64,000 nucleotides of DNA from Ktedonobacter racemifer DSM 44963 (GTDB lineage: Bacteria; Chloroflexota; Ktedonobacteria; Ktedonobacterales; Ktedonobacteraceae), in the NCBI RefSeq assembly GCF_000178855.1, contig NZ_ADVG01000003.1, forward strand, positions 2,467,341 through 2,531,340, in the 5' to 3' direction. Below, one piece after another: positions 45,641-53,897 of this stretch (positions are counted from its first letter, which is position 1; each line of letters starts with the position of its first letter). The notes under the pieces are model-generated. The model was not told the DNA's origin, made no database searches, and was given only the letters and a program-made list of their open reading frames with translations. The translations under genes and the position numbers were made by a program.

Positions 45641-47023
45641 ATGCTTTTCACCAATGCGACGGTTATCACGATGAATCCTCAACGCGACATCATCAATAAC
45701 GGAGCGATAGCCACCCAGGGAAATCGCATTGTTGCAATTGACAAAACTCCTGTTTTACGTGAACGCTATCCACTTGAAGAAGTCGTCGACGTTAGTGGGA
45801 AGGTGATCATTCCTGGACTGATTGATACGCATGTTCACTTGGCTCAGGCCCTCATTCGAGGCTGCGCTGATGACATGGCACTCATTCAATGGCTATGTGA
45901 CCGTGTATGGGTATTGCAGGGTAACTATACGCACGATGATGGCTATGTCAGTGCCCGACTCTGTATCGCCGAAATGCTGAAGTCGGGAACTACAACCTTC
46001 CTTGAATCTATGCTCGCTCATCGCTATGGCTTTGATGGTATCGCTCAAGCTGTAACCGAGAGCGGCATTCGCGCTTGCCTGGCAGGCATCGTTATGGATA
46101 TTGGTACCTACGCGACACAAGAGAGCTCGATGCATCCGGGTCTGATTGAGAGCCGTGAAACCAGTTTGCGTGGTGTACTGGACATGCATAGTAAGTGGCA
46201 GGGCGCGGCAAATGACCGCATTCATGTCTGGTTCGGCCCGCGCACGCCCGGTGGTGTTACCTCCGAACTCTACCGAGAGATGAGCGACTTGGCACGTCAA
46301 AGGGATATGGGCATCACTATGCACCTTGCTGAAGTCGAAGCCGATAAGATATTTCTCAATGAAAAATATGGCCTCTCTCCCGTTCTCTATGCCGAAAGCG
46401 TCGGCCTGCTCGGGCCGAAAACAGTACTTGTGCATATGGTTTGGCTCACAGAAGAAGATGTCAAACATTTAGCCGCAACAGGCACCCATGTCTCACACAA
46501 CCCTTCATCCAATAGTAAACTCGCCTCCGGTATCTGTAAGGTCCCGTTGATGCTTGAACACGGCGTCAATATCGCACTGGGCTGCGATGGTGGGCCAAGC
46601 AACAACGACTATGATATGATCCGCGAGATGAAATTAGCCGCGATCATCCACAAAGCTGTCACCTACGATCCATTGATCGTTCCCGCTGAGACTGTACTGG
46701 AGATGGCAACCATCAATGGCGCACGCGCGTTAGGTTTAGAACAAGAAATTGGTTCCCTGGAAATTGGCAAGAAAGCAGACCTCGTTGTGGTCGATCTCGA
46801 TCGCCTGCATACAACACCTTCACCCAACCTGGTCTCCACGCTTGTCTATGCTGCGACCGGTGGAGAAGTTGATACTGTTGTCGTCGATGGAAAGGTCGTC
46901 GTCAAAGAAGGACAACTGCTCAGCATGGATGAAAAAGAGATCAAGCGTCAGGCACGTGAACACGCCACGCAAGTCTATCGACGAGCGGGAATTGAAATTC
47001 ACTCGCGCTGGCCGATGAAATAA
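45641..47023 (+). CDS. amidohydrolase, guanine/8-oxoguanine deaminase-like (AtzB/TrzN group)
   Basis: A 460-residue metal-dependent deaminase of the amidohydrolase superfamily. Ligands: DTHVHLAQALIRG (about 63-75), MHLAEVEADK (about 227), HMVWLTEED (about 265) and the aspartate in LGCDGGPSNNDYDM (about 309). Similar proteins deaminate guanine, 8-oxoguanine, S-adenosylhomocysteine or chlorotriazines. The position next to the purine operon favours guanine or 8-oxoguanine, which would feed xanthine into it. Ribosome site AGGAG eight bases before the ATG. Confidence 0.85.
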   Translation: MLFTNATVITMNPQRDIINNGAIATQGNRIVAIDKTPVLRERYPLEEVVDVSGKVIIPGLIDTHVHLAQALIRGCADDMALIQWLCDRVWVLQGNYTHDDGYVSARLCIAEMLKSGTTTFLESMLAHRYGFDGIAQAVTESGIRACLAGIVMDIGTYATQESSMHPGLIESRETSLRGVLDMHSKWQGAANDRIHVWFGPRTPGGVTSELYREMSDLARQRDMGITMHLAEVEADKIFLNEKYGLSPVLYAESVGLLGPKTVLVHMVWLTEEDVKHLAATGTHVSHNPSSNSKLASGICKVPLMLEHGVNIALGCDGGPSNNDYDMIREMKLAAIIHKAVTYDPLIVPAETVLEMATINGARALGLEQEIGSLEIGKKADLVVVDLDRLHTTPSPNLVSTLVYAATGGEVDTVVVDGKVVVKEGQLLSMDEKEIKRQAREHATQVYRRAGIEIHSRWPMK

Positions 47024-47274
47024 CACTTCCGTTGAAACCAGAGAAAGAGTTCAACAAGATCAGGCGGGAGCAGTATCCCTGGACCTGGGAAGTGACCAAA
47101 AATGCCTCAGATCAGCCCTTCCTCGATCTGGCAAAAGCCTGGATCGCCTACTTTGAGGGCTTGAAGAACGGGAAAAAGACCGGTCGGCCCACATTCAAGA
47201 GCAAGAAGAAAAGCAGACCAGGCTTTTACCTGGCGAACGATCAATTTGAACTTGGGGACTATCGCATCTGGATT

Positions 47275-48626
47275 GTGCGCCGTGTCGGTGCAGAGAGTAA
47301 TACCTGTCACAGACAGGAGAGGTCGAGAGTGAAAACCTCTAGGACAAGAGCTAACCCGGAGGGGAAACCCAAAGGCGACTGTAGCATGCTCATAAAGCGA
47401 GAAATATCAGAAGGCATGTATGATAGAGTCTCGCAAGTCCTGTGTGCATGAAGCCCCGCTAGGGGGAGAGGTGAAACTGGCCAATTGTTGAACCTACGTT
47501 TCCGTGCGATGAAATGCGCATCCATCCCACCATGCCCAAAGGGATGACACTGAGAATACATCATAGGGGATCCAGATGATGGAAACACTCTCTCCAGTGA
47601 GCAGCGGGTAATGAACCCGATAGGAAACAAACGGGCACCTAAACACACTCAACGTTCTCTTTGCGCAAAAGCGGGATCGCCTAAAAGACGCGAGTCTCAT
47701 GGCGACGGAGTTGCCATAGTAGTGCGCCCATGTGGCACAAGAATCTCTCTCACCCGTCGGGGTGGGTCCACTGAAGCAGTGTGGATAAACCAGCAACTTA
47801 CTTTCGCTCGAAAGAGTCGAGGGGACCGTAGCATGTTGTATCAAAGGCGAGTGAAGTCCCAGTACCAGGGGCCAGAGGCTCGTCAGGTAAGTCGTGTATG
47901 GTGAAGACTGATTGTCTGAAGCCCAGTCAAGGCGGAACCGGGGCAGCCCACAGGAAACGGTACTAGCGCCTGTGTTCGACGTTGCCGGGAACGGTACTAC
48001 TTCCTGACAAAGCTTCCGTCGGAGCCTACCCGTAAGGAACGGGAAAAGACGTAAAGGACACCTGGAGCACGAACTGAGATTCTTGGAGGCAACTTGGGGT
48101 TGCCCTAACCACCGCGAGGTGTATGGGTACAGAGGGACCGAAGTAGTCGCGGAAGTCACGCCCCGCCGGGGCCTGTGAGAAAGACACAGACAGGGCGAAG
48201 GGTCCCAGGAACTCGTCTCAGCGGCAGAGGTTGGCCTGGATGGGCCACACGATCTTTGCGCAACGAGGCAAAGGGTTCTGGAGAGCTACAGTGCCATGAA
48301 AGTGGCCCGCTGGGTTCGGGAAGAGACCGTTGGAAAAGGGCTGAGTCCAGGAAACCACCTGAAACATCAGGCAGGTCAGGACAGCATCAGTACCTCGCTG
48401 GCGGTCTACTTCATCTCAAAGGCTTGGAGTAATGTCCGAGACATGGGGAAGGGCAACAGGTTATATGGGAGCGGAAAGGCAAGGGACGCGAAATGCGAAG
48501 AGCCAAACCTGAAAACTCCCAGAAGCTGGAGAGCCGGATGCTACGGAAACGGGCATGTCCGGTTCGGTGGGGGGCCGAGGGAAAAGGGCTGCCACAAGGC
48601 AATACCTCGCCCGCGGCCTACCCAAC
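47275..48626 (+). ncRNA. outer group II intron (ORF-less, contains a second intron)
   Basis: Begins with GTGCGCC and ends with a domain VI whose bulged A (48620) lies seven bases from the 3' end CTACCCAAC. Domain V is at 48531-48565 (GAGCCGGATG...GTCCGGTTC). The block GGCGACTGTAGCATG stands 99 bases from the 5' end, as in the other two introns of this window. Without the inner intron it would be 659 bases. No reverse transcriptase is encoded, so splicing or mobility help must come from elsewhere. Confidence 0.85.
47722..48414 (+). ncRNA. inner group II intron (ORF-less, 693 bases)
   Basis: Starts GTGCGCCCATG, has GGGGACCGTAGCATG at base 99, a domain V at 48283-48317 (GAGC TACAGTG, loop GAAA, closing GGGTTC), and a domain VI with GAAG-A-GACCG paired to CGGTC-TA-CTTC and a bulged A at 48408, ending CTTCAT. 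It interrupts the 5' half of the outer intron, making a twintron. No protein is encoded. Confidence 0.8.
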
Positions 48627-49385
48627 CCCAAGCTCGGCTGGGTCAACATGGCAGAGAAGCTTCGCTTCACAGGAAAAGTCACTGGGGTGCGTCTTACACG
48701 TCAAGCTGACTGGTGGTTTGTGAGTGTGACCGTCGAGGTGCCAGATGAATTTCCCCTGAGGAAGGGGCGCCCCAGTGTTGGCATCGATGTTGGCTTAAAT
48801 CACCTGGCGACCTTGAGCGATGGAACGGAATTTGAGAACCAAAGATTCCTGAAAACAGCGCTGAAGAAGCTTCGTCAAGCCAATAAGCGGCTCCATCGTC
48901 GAAAACCTGGATCCAAGAATCGTGAGAAGGCCCGTCGCAAAGTCGCCCGACTCCACTATAAAGTGGCATGCATGCGTGAGGATGTGCTGCAGAAACTGAC
49001 GACAAAAGCGGCGAACACCTTTGCGCTGGTTGGCATCGAAGACCTGCACATCAAGGGGCTGATGAAGAACCGGAAACTGTCTCGCTCCTTCTCTGACGCG
49101 GCTCTGGGTCGATTGCTCAGGCTCTTGAGCATGAAAGTGACTCATCGAGGTGGGGTAGTCGTCAAGGTGGATCGTTACTTTCCCAGCAGCCAACTCTGCT
49201 CACGGTGTGGGTGGCGTTGGAAGGATATTCGCCTCTCTGATCGCGTCTTTGTGTGCAAGAGCTGCGGTCTGGTGGCGGACCGCGACAAAAATGCCGCGCT
49301 CAATCTCTTGCAGGAAGCGCAGCGCCTGGTAGCTGCATTCCCACCATGTGAAGTCGACCACGGTACTGGCTCGGACGGGTCGTAA

Positions 49386-49510
49386 AAGTCGCCTGTGGAC
49401 TTGGTGTAAGACGACTCACACTACGGTGGGAGCGCAACTGGGAACGAAGCAGGAACAACGAAAAATGCAGTAGAGCTATGCATGCATACGTTTTACTACA
49501 TTAATTGGAG
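49386..49510 (+). ncRNA. predicted reRNA/omega RNA end of the interrupted TnpB element
   Basis: Non-coding, but closely conserved with 24952-25077 (GTGGACTTGGTGTAAGACG, GGGAACGAAGCAGGAACAAC, TACATTAATTGGAGCAG). The two copies diverge right after GGAGCAG, which marks the right end of the element. Confidence 0.55.
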
Positions 49511-49921
49511 CAGAAGAACCTGGTTTGAGCCAATCACAACGTCATATTCCGACTGTCAAGTACTTTTTCTAAAATTACTGCGGATTCTGGCATGTTTTCT
49601 AATTTTATTGTGGATTTTTCTAAAGTTAGAAGGCCGCTTTTTGCCTCCTCGTGCTCATTCTATTCTAAAGATATTGCGGACGGCACACAGGTGAACAGAA
49701 TGGGAAGCAACTTTCTCATGCAGAAAAGATTGCTTCTGAGCAGAAGATGAGTGTTCGCCCACGCAAGCAGCAAAATATACGTCAGCCAGGCCTCTTTGAT
49801 CAGCCGTTGATGACGTTTATGGGCTTTAGCCCGCCGCAAGCCGCAGGGATTCATCCCTAGCGGTCAGGCGATTGCGGCTTTAGCCCTTGTGTCTCTGTTG
49901 AATATACTGTATACCACAACT
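49511..49921. other. AT-rich gap and left end of an IS200/IS605 element
   Basis: No gene is convincing up to about 49810. The last 100 bases hold hairpin-forming repeats (GGGCTTTAGCCC near 49820, GCCGCAAGCCGCAGGGATTC near 49831, GCGGCTTTAGCCC near 49873) typical of an IS200 left end, and a TATACT -10-like box 13 bases before the tnpA start. Confidence 0.5.
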
Positions 49922-50329
49922 ATGATTTCAACAGAAACAACCTATCAGCGTGATGAACATCGGGTGCATTTGATTTTGTATCATCTTATCTGGTGTCCCA
50001 AACGCCGCAAGCCCATTCTTACGGGGAACATCAAAGAACGTTGTGAGCAGCTTTTACAAGAAACGTGTGAGAGCAAGGGTTGGCAGATCATTGAACTCGC
50101 CATTGAGCCCGACCACATCCATCTGTTTGTGCGTGTCTGGACGACCGACAGCGCCGCTGATGTCGTCAAGGAGTTGAAGGGCGTTACCTCTTTTGCCTTG
50201 CGAAAAGAGTTTGCCCCCATTCTCAAGAAGTTGCCGTCGTTGTGGACGCGTTCCTACTTTGCTTGTACGGTTGGGCAAGTGAGTGCAGAAGGTATCAAAG
50301 CCTATATTGAAGCACAGAAAGGCGTGTAG
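49922..50329 (+). CDS. tnpA: IS200/IS605-family transposase TnpA (Y1 HUH)
   Basis: A 135-residue single-strand transposase. HUH motif in AIEPDHIHLFV, and the catalytic tyrosine in GIKAYIEAQKG near the C terminus. N-terminal strand YHLIWCPKRRKPIL is typical. Short, as usual for the family. It is followed one base after its stop by tnpB. It could mobilise in trans the solo TnpB and IscB elements elsewhere in the window. Confidence 0.93.
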   Translation: MISTETTYQRDEHRVHLILYHLIWCPKRRKPILTGNIKERCEQLLQETCESKGWQIIELAIEPDHIHLFVRVWTTDSAADVVKELKGVTSFALRKEFAPILKKLPSLWTRSYFACTVGQVSAEGIKAYIEAQKGV

Positions 50330-50330
50330 C

Positions 50331-51566
50331 GTGTATCAGATCAAACGGGTCAAGATCGGCAAGACTCCTCAAGTTGAGGAGTTGGCTCATGCCTGTGGTG
50401 AAGTCTATACTGCTACCCTCGTCTCTTTCTGGCGGACGGTCAGAAAAAAGGGCATCTGGCTCAAGCCCAAGCATCTGATGCGCTGGCATACCTCCAACAA
50501 ACTCCACGCTCATACGGCTGATGCTTGCGTACAAGCCTTCTTTGCTTCACTCAAGAGTTGGAGAGAACGACGAAAAACGGACCCGACTGCCAAGCCACCA
50601 CGGCGGCGTAAGTGGTACTTTCGCATTGAGTACAAACGCTCTGCCATGAGGGTGAAGAATGGCAAGCTCGTGTTGTCCAATGGCAAAGGCAATGAACCTC
50701 TTGTCCTCGATTGGGCCTGGACCATTCCACAAACCCTAGTGATTTGCTGGACTGGCATCGAGTATGAAGCCATTGCGACCTATGAACCCTGTTATCTGCC
50801 TGTCCCTGAAAATGGCGACAAGGTGGCAGGGATCGACTTAGGCGAAATTCACATGGCTGTCAGTCACGATGGGGAACACACCTATATCCTCAATGGGCGT
50901 CTCCTACGCTCAAAGAGGCAGTATCGCAACAAGGTGTTAGCAAAATTGCAAAAGAAGATTGATGCGAAGAAGAAAGGCTCGCGTCGTCGCAAGAAACTTG
51001 TCAGATCAAAGCAAAAGCAACTCAAGAAATTAGCAAATCAGATCAAAACTATTGAGCATCAGAGTACGTCAAGATTCATCTCCACACTTCAGAGAAACGG
51101 TGTGCAGACCTTGGCAATTGGCGATGTGCGCGATATTCGGCAAGATTTGGATGTTGGCTCCAAAAATAATCAGAAACTCCACCAGTGGTCCTTTGGTTCT
51201 ATTCGCCACAAACTCACCTATAAGGCTGAAAGAGTTGGTATGCTGGTAGAAATACAGGAAGAATCGTATACCAGCAAGACGTGTCCTGTCTGTGGCAAAC
51301 GGCGGAAGAGCCCGGTTCAAGGACGCAATTTCTGTTGTACGAACAAAGCATGTGGGTGGAAAGGGCATCGTGATTTGGTAGGAGCCTGCAACATTCGGTA
51401 CAAGTATCGTGGGGAAATGGGTATCCCTCACGTAGTTGGGGCTGATATGGCTGCCCCCATCGGGCTGAGGTTCATGCCTCATATCGGTGTAGCTCGCAAG
51501 GAGAAAATGTACTTGCGAGAAGCCGCTGGTCTGCGAGACCACGCGGAGAAGTCACTCCATCATTAG
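50331..51566 (+). CDS. tnpB: TnpB RNA-guided nuclease of the IS605 element
   Basis: A 411-residue TnpB starting at a GTG one base after the tnpA stop. RuvC-I D in VAGIDLGEIHMA, zinc ribbon CPVCGK...CTNKACGW, RuvC-III D in HRDLVGACN. At the RuvC-II position the motif reads LAIGDVRDI, so the usual glutamate is not at its normal place. A basic stretch (KLQKKIDAKKKGSRRRKKLV) fits guide-RNA binding. The end LREAAGLRDHAEKSLHH merges into the presumed guide RNA region. Confidence 0.92.
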   Translation: MYQIKRVKIGKTPQVEELAHACGEVYTATLVSFWRTVRKKGIWLKPKHLMRWHTSNKLHAHTADACVQAFFASLKSWRERRKTDPTAKPPRRRKWYFRIEYKRSAMRVKNGKLVLSNGKGNEPLVLDWAWTIPQTLVICWTGIEYEAIATYEPCYLPVPENGDKVAGIDLGEIHMAVSHDGEHTYILNGRLLRSKRQYRNKVLAKLQKKIDAKKKGSRRRKKLVRSKQKQLKKLANQIKTIEHQSTSRFISTLQRNGVQTLAIGDVRDIRQDLDVGSKNNQKLHQWSFGSIRHKLTYKAERVGMLVEIQEESYTSKTCPVCGKRRKSPVQGRNFCCTNKACGWKGHRDLVGACNIRYKYRGEMGIPHVVGADMAAPIGLRFMPHIGVARKEKMYLREAAGLRDHAEKSLHH

Positions 51567-51569
51567 CAA

Positions 51570-51906
51570 ATGCGACAGCGAAAGGATGCTATGCTGATAG
51601 CGTATCGTCAACTGGAATCCTCAATTGATGAACTGGGTCAGCAGGTTGAAGAGGAACGACAGCTGATGGATGTGGCACTCCAGCAGTATGGTGACCCGGA
51701 GAAGCTGAGATAACGCATGCGAATATCCGGCAGATCTTTTCTCATCCTTCTTCGAAAGCCTCGACAAGGTGGGAGAGCAAGATGCCCCGGAACGATTGAA
51801 GGGAGAGGGAATTAAGTGGGTGAGAATCGGTACACGCGGTCGAGAACCAAGAAAAGATGCTCTCCGCTCCTTTGAGGCCCAAGATTACCAAAGTTTGGTA
51901 ATGTGA
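51570..51906 (+). pseudogene. unidentified gene remnant
   Basis: A 47-codon frame (AYRQLESSIDELGQQVEEER, coiled-coil-like, stop at 51711) is followed in another frame by DLFSSFFESLDKVGEQDAPE, KWVRIGTRGREPRKDALRSF and a stop at 51904. Both parts look like real protein sequence with a frameshift between them. I do not recognise the family. It lies directly after the right end of the IS605 element, which may have cut it. Confidence 0.35.
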
Positions 51907-52184
51907 TTATTTGTAGAATTGCTTGTGCAAAAAAGGCGTTCGGACGTAAAACGCTAAGGCTTTCCACGCTGCATTCTGAATGGCTTCAACATGTGAACGT
52001 GCCGACTGACCTGTAATCAGATATATAAGTAGAATAATGCTTCACAATGAACCCAGTCCTCTCCTGAGCTGATAGCCGTACCGGGAAAGTCGTAATACGT
52101 TTGTTGTTTCTTGCTCAAGAAACAACGACAAAACCAATTGAGTTCTGGCGGAGCGGGTGCAAAAATGGTGTATCGCGCGAGCAG

Positions 52185-52212
52185 CCCACGGGTTGCGCAA
52201 CGAGTTTAGCTC
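52185..52212. repeat. junction repeat, copy c
   Basis: CCCACGGGTTGCGCAACGAG then TTTAGCTC, the reverse orientation of copies a and b. Together with the opposite copy at 56231 it brackets the TetR, hydrolase and transposase genes. Confidence 0.65.
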
Positions 52213-52260
52213 ATCATTAACCACAAAAAAAGTTTCTTCTCTGTGTGAAAGAGATGCCTC

Positions 52261-52320
52261 TTGACACTTTCCACTCCCTGCTCTATACTTACATTGTAAG
52301 CTTACGATGTAAGTATAGAG
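52261..52320 (+). promoter_or_regulatory. promoter and palindromic operator of the tetR-hydrolase pair
   Basis: TTGACA (52261) and TATACT (52284) with a perfect 17-base spacer. The -10 box is embedded in a 40-base dyad: CTCTATACTTACAT and its complement as 14-base arms, with GTAAGCTTAC, itself a palindrome, in the centre. A TetR dimer bound there would block the promoter, so autorepression is expected. Confidence 0.85.
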
Positions 52321-52329
52321 AGGAAGAGA

Positions 52330-52962
52330 ATGATGGCGAAAACTGGTGATCCTCTCACGCGTCAACGCGTGTTGGAAGCGGCTTTGCAATTGATCGAGAG
52401 AGATGGCCTGGAAGGCTTTAGTATGCGCAAACTCGGAGCCATGTTAGGCGTCGAGGCGATGTCGCTGTACAATCACGTTGAGAATAAGAGAGCCTTGTTT
52501 GATGGGGTCATCGAACTGCTCATCGTCCAGGCTCCGTACCCTGAGCAACCTGATGCCACTCCACGCGAGGAATTGTGGGTCTTTGCCCACGCCTTTCGGG
52601 ACGTCTTACGTGCCCATCCACGGACGCTTCCCCTCGTGGCGACGAGTCCACTACGAACCCCAGCGACTCTGGCGCTTCTGGAGCGTCTTCTGGAGACCGT
52701 CCACCGCGCAAATGTCACTGGAGTTCAAGCGATCTATGCTTTACAGAGTATCGTTGGTTTTACGATTGGTAAGACGCTACTCGATGTTGGGGTGACGTCT
52801 GTGGCTGGCCTGGAGCCAGGGCCAAATGGCCCGACGGTGTGGCAACAATTTCCCGCAGAGCACTACCCGACGCTCCACGCGTTATTGCCGGACATTGCGC
52901 AGTGGAATCCTGATCGCGAGTTTGATTTTGGATTGCAGGCCCTGTTCCAGAGCTTGTTTTGA
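52330..52962 (+). CDS. TetR-family transcriptional regulator
   Basis: A 210-residue repressor. The helix-turn-helix lies at about residues 28-50 (FSMRKLGAMLGVEAMSLYNH) and the C-terminal ligand domain resembles the TetR_C/tetracycline-repressor class. GAGGAAGAGA precedes the ATG. A clear operator overlaps its promoter. The next gene, an alpha/beta hydrolase, is 25 bases downstream and is probably under its control. Confidence 0.93.
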   Translation: MMAKTGDPLTRQRVLEAALQLIERDGLEGFSMRKLGAMLGVEAMSLYNHVENKRALFDGVIELLIVQAPYPEQPDATPREELWVFAHAFRDVLRAHPRTLPLVATSPLRTPATLALLERLLETVHRANVTGVQAIYALQSIVGFTIGKTLLDVGVTSVAGLEPGPNGPTVWQQFPAEHYPTLHALLPDIAQWNPDREFDFGLQALFQSLF

Positions 52963-52987
52963 GGAAGAAAAAGAGAGGTACGAGAGC

Positions 52988-53803
52988 ATGAAAACACCGA
53001 GAAAACACTACAAGGTCCCAAACGGAGAGGTGCAACTCGCGGTCAGTGAGACCGGTCAGGGGCAGACGCTCCTGTTCTTCAACGGTGGTGGGGCAACACA
53101 AGTGTCCTGGAAGCGAATCATTGGCGAACTCAGGGGGCAGTATCGGCTCGTGACCTTCGATTTTCGCAATCATGGGAAAACCACCACCTCGCACAACACC
53201 TCCCTTGAGAGCTTCCTGACGGATGCGGAGGCCATGATGGACAAGGTTGCTCTCGATCGACCGATTCTGGTCGGCTGGTCTCTGGGGGCAGACCTGGCTG
53301 TCTGGTATGCGGCGAGCCATCCGGGGAAGGTGGCAGGACTGTTTCTCATAGACGGTGCGGTGCCGGTCAATCTCGTCAGTGATCCTCTTGATGTGAGGCG
53401 TCGACTCAACACCCCAGTGATGCGCATCGGGCCATTGCTCCTGTACCTGGTTGGCATGGGCTATCGCCTCACGCCTGACGAGTATGCGACTCTCACCATT
53501 GAGCTCAATAGACGCCGCGAGCAGCTTCTTTCGGCCTATGAAAAGCTCGACTGTCCAGTTGAGCTGGTTCTGGCAGCGAAAACAGCCGGGGAAAAGGGAG
53601 CGCGTGCTGAGCGAAACAATGCGTTGTGGCGGGCTGGCGGCGAGCAACTGGCAAGCGTACATCCAATGCTCTCTATCCAATGGCTGGACAACACCCACCT
53701 GCTCCCTTTCAAGGAACCGATAAAGCTCGCGCGATCTCTCGACGAGTTTGTGGGGCGGATTCAGGCTGGCGTGACCTTCGATGCGCAACGGATTCGTAGC
53801 TGA
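52988..53803 (+). CDS. alpha/beta hydrolase
   Basis: A 271-residue hydrolase. FFNGGGATQVSW is the oxyanion strand, FDFRNHGKT the typical loop, GWSLGA carries the nucleophile S98, and the base is the histidine in LDNTHLLPFKEP. The ATG follows GAGAGGTACGAGAGC. Cotranscribed with tetR. Substrate unknown; a compound that also induces the TetR repressor is a reasonable guess. Confidence 0.9.
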   Translation: MKTPRKHYKVPNGEVQLAVSETGQGQTLLFFNGGGATQVSWKRIIGELRGQYRLVTFDFRNHGKTTTSHNTSLESFLTDAEAMMDKVALDRPILVGWSLGADLAVWYAASHPGKVAGLFLIDGAVPVNLVSDPLDVRRRLNTPVMRIGPLLLYLVGMGYRLTPDEYATLTIELNRRREQLLSAYEKLDCPVELVLAAKTAGEKGARAERNNALWRAGGEQLASVHPMLSIQWLDNTHLLPFKEPIKLARSLDEFVGRIQAGVTFDAQRIRS

Positions 53804-53897
53804 GCAAAAGAATCTGCTGAAAAGAAGAAAGCTGTCTTGCGAACGCGCAAGGAGAGGAGGAGATCTCTTGAGAAACACAGAGGATATCCTTCCTCCC

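Larger units (their letters stand above)
47032..49385 (+). pseudogene. tnpB: TnpB gene, 5'-truncated and interrupted by nested group II introns
   Basis: Exon 1 (47032-47274) starts inside the protein (FNKIRREQYPWTWEVTK) and ends at DYRIWI. Exon 2 (48627-49385) resumes at PKLGWVNMAEKL and continues through D in VGIDVGLNHLA, E in VGIEDLHIKGL, the zinc ribbon CSRCGW...CKSCGL and D in VADRDKNAALN. Removing the intron joins the exons in frame (81 + 253 codons), as in the uninterrupted copy 23797-24951. The first ~48 residues are missing directly after the deaminase stop, so even spliced RNA would give a partial TnpB. Confidence 0.93.

Noticed and set aside
48296-48709. Open frame of 137 codons in the intron as a reverse transcriptase
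   Set aside because: No RT, maturase or endonuclease motif is present. It crosses domains V and VI of the ribozyme and enters the exon in the wrong frame.
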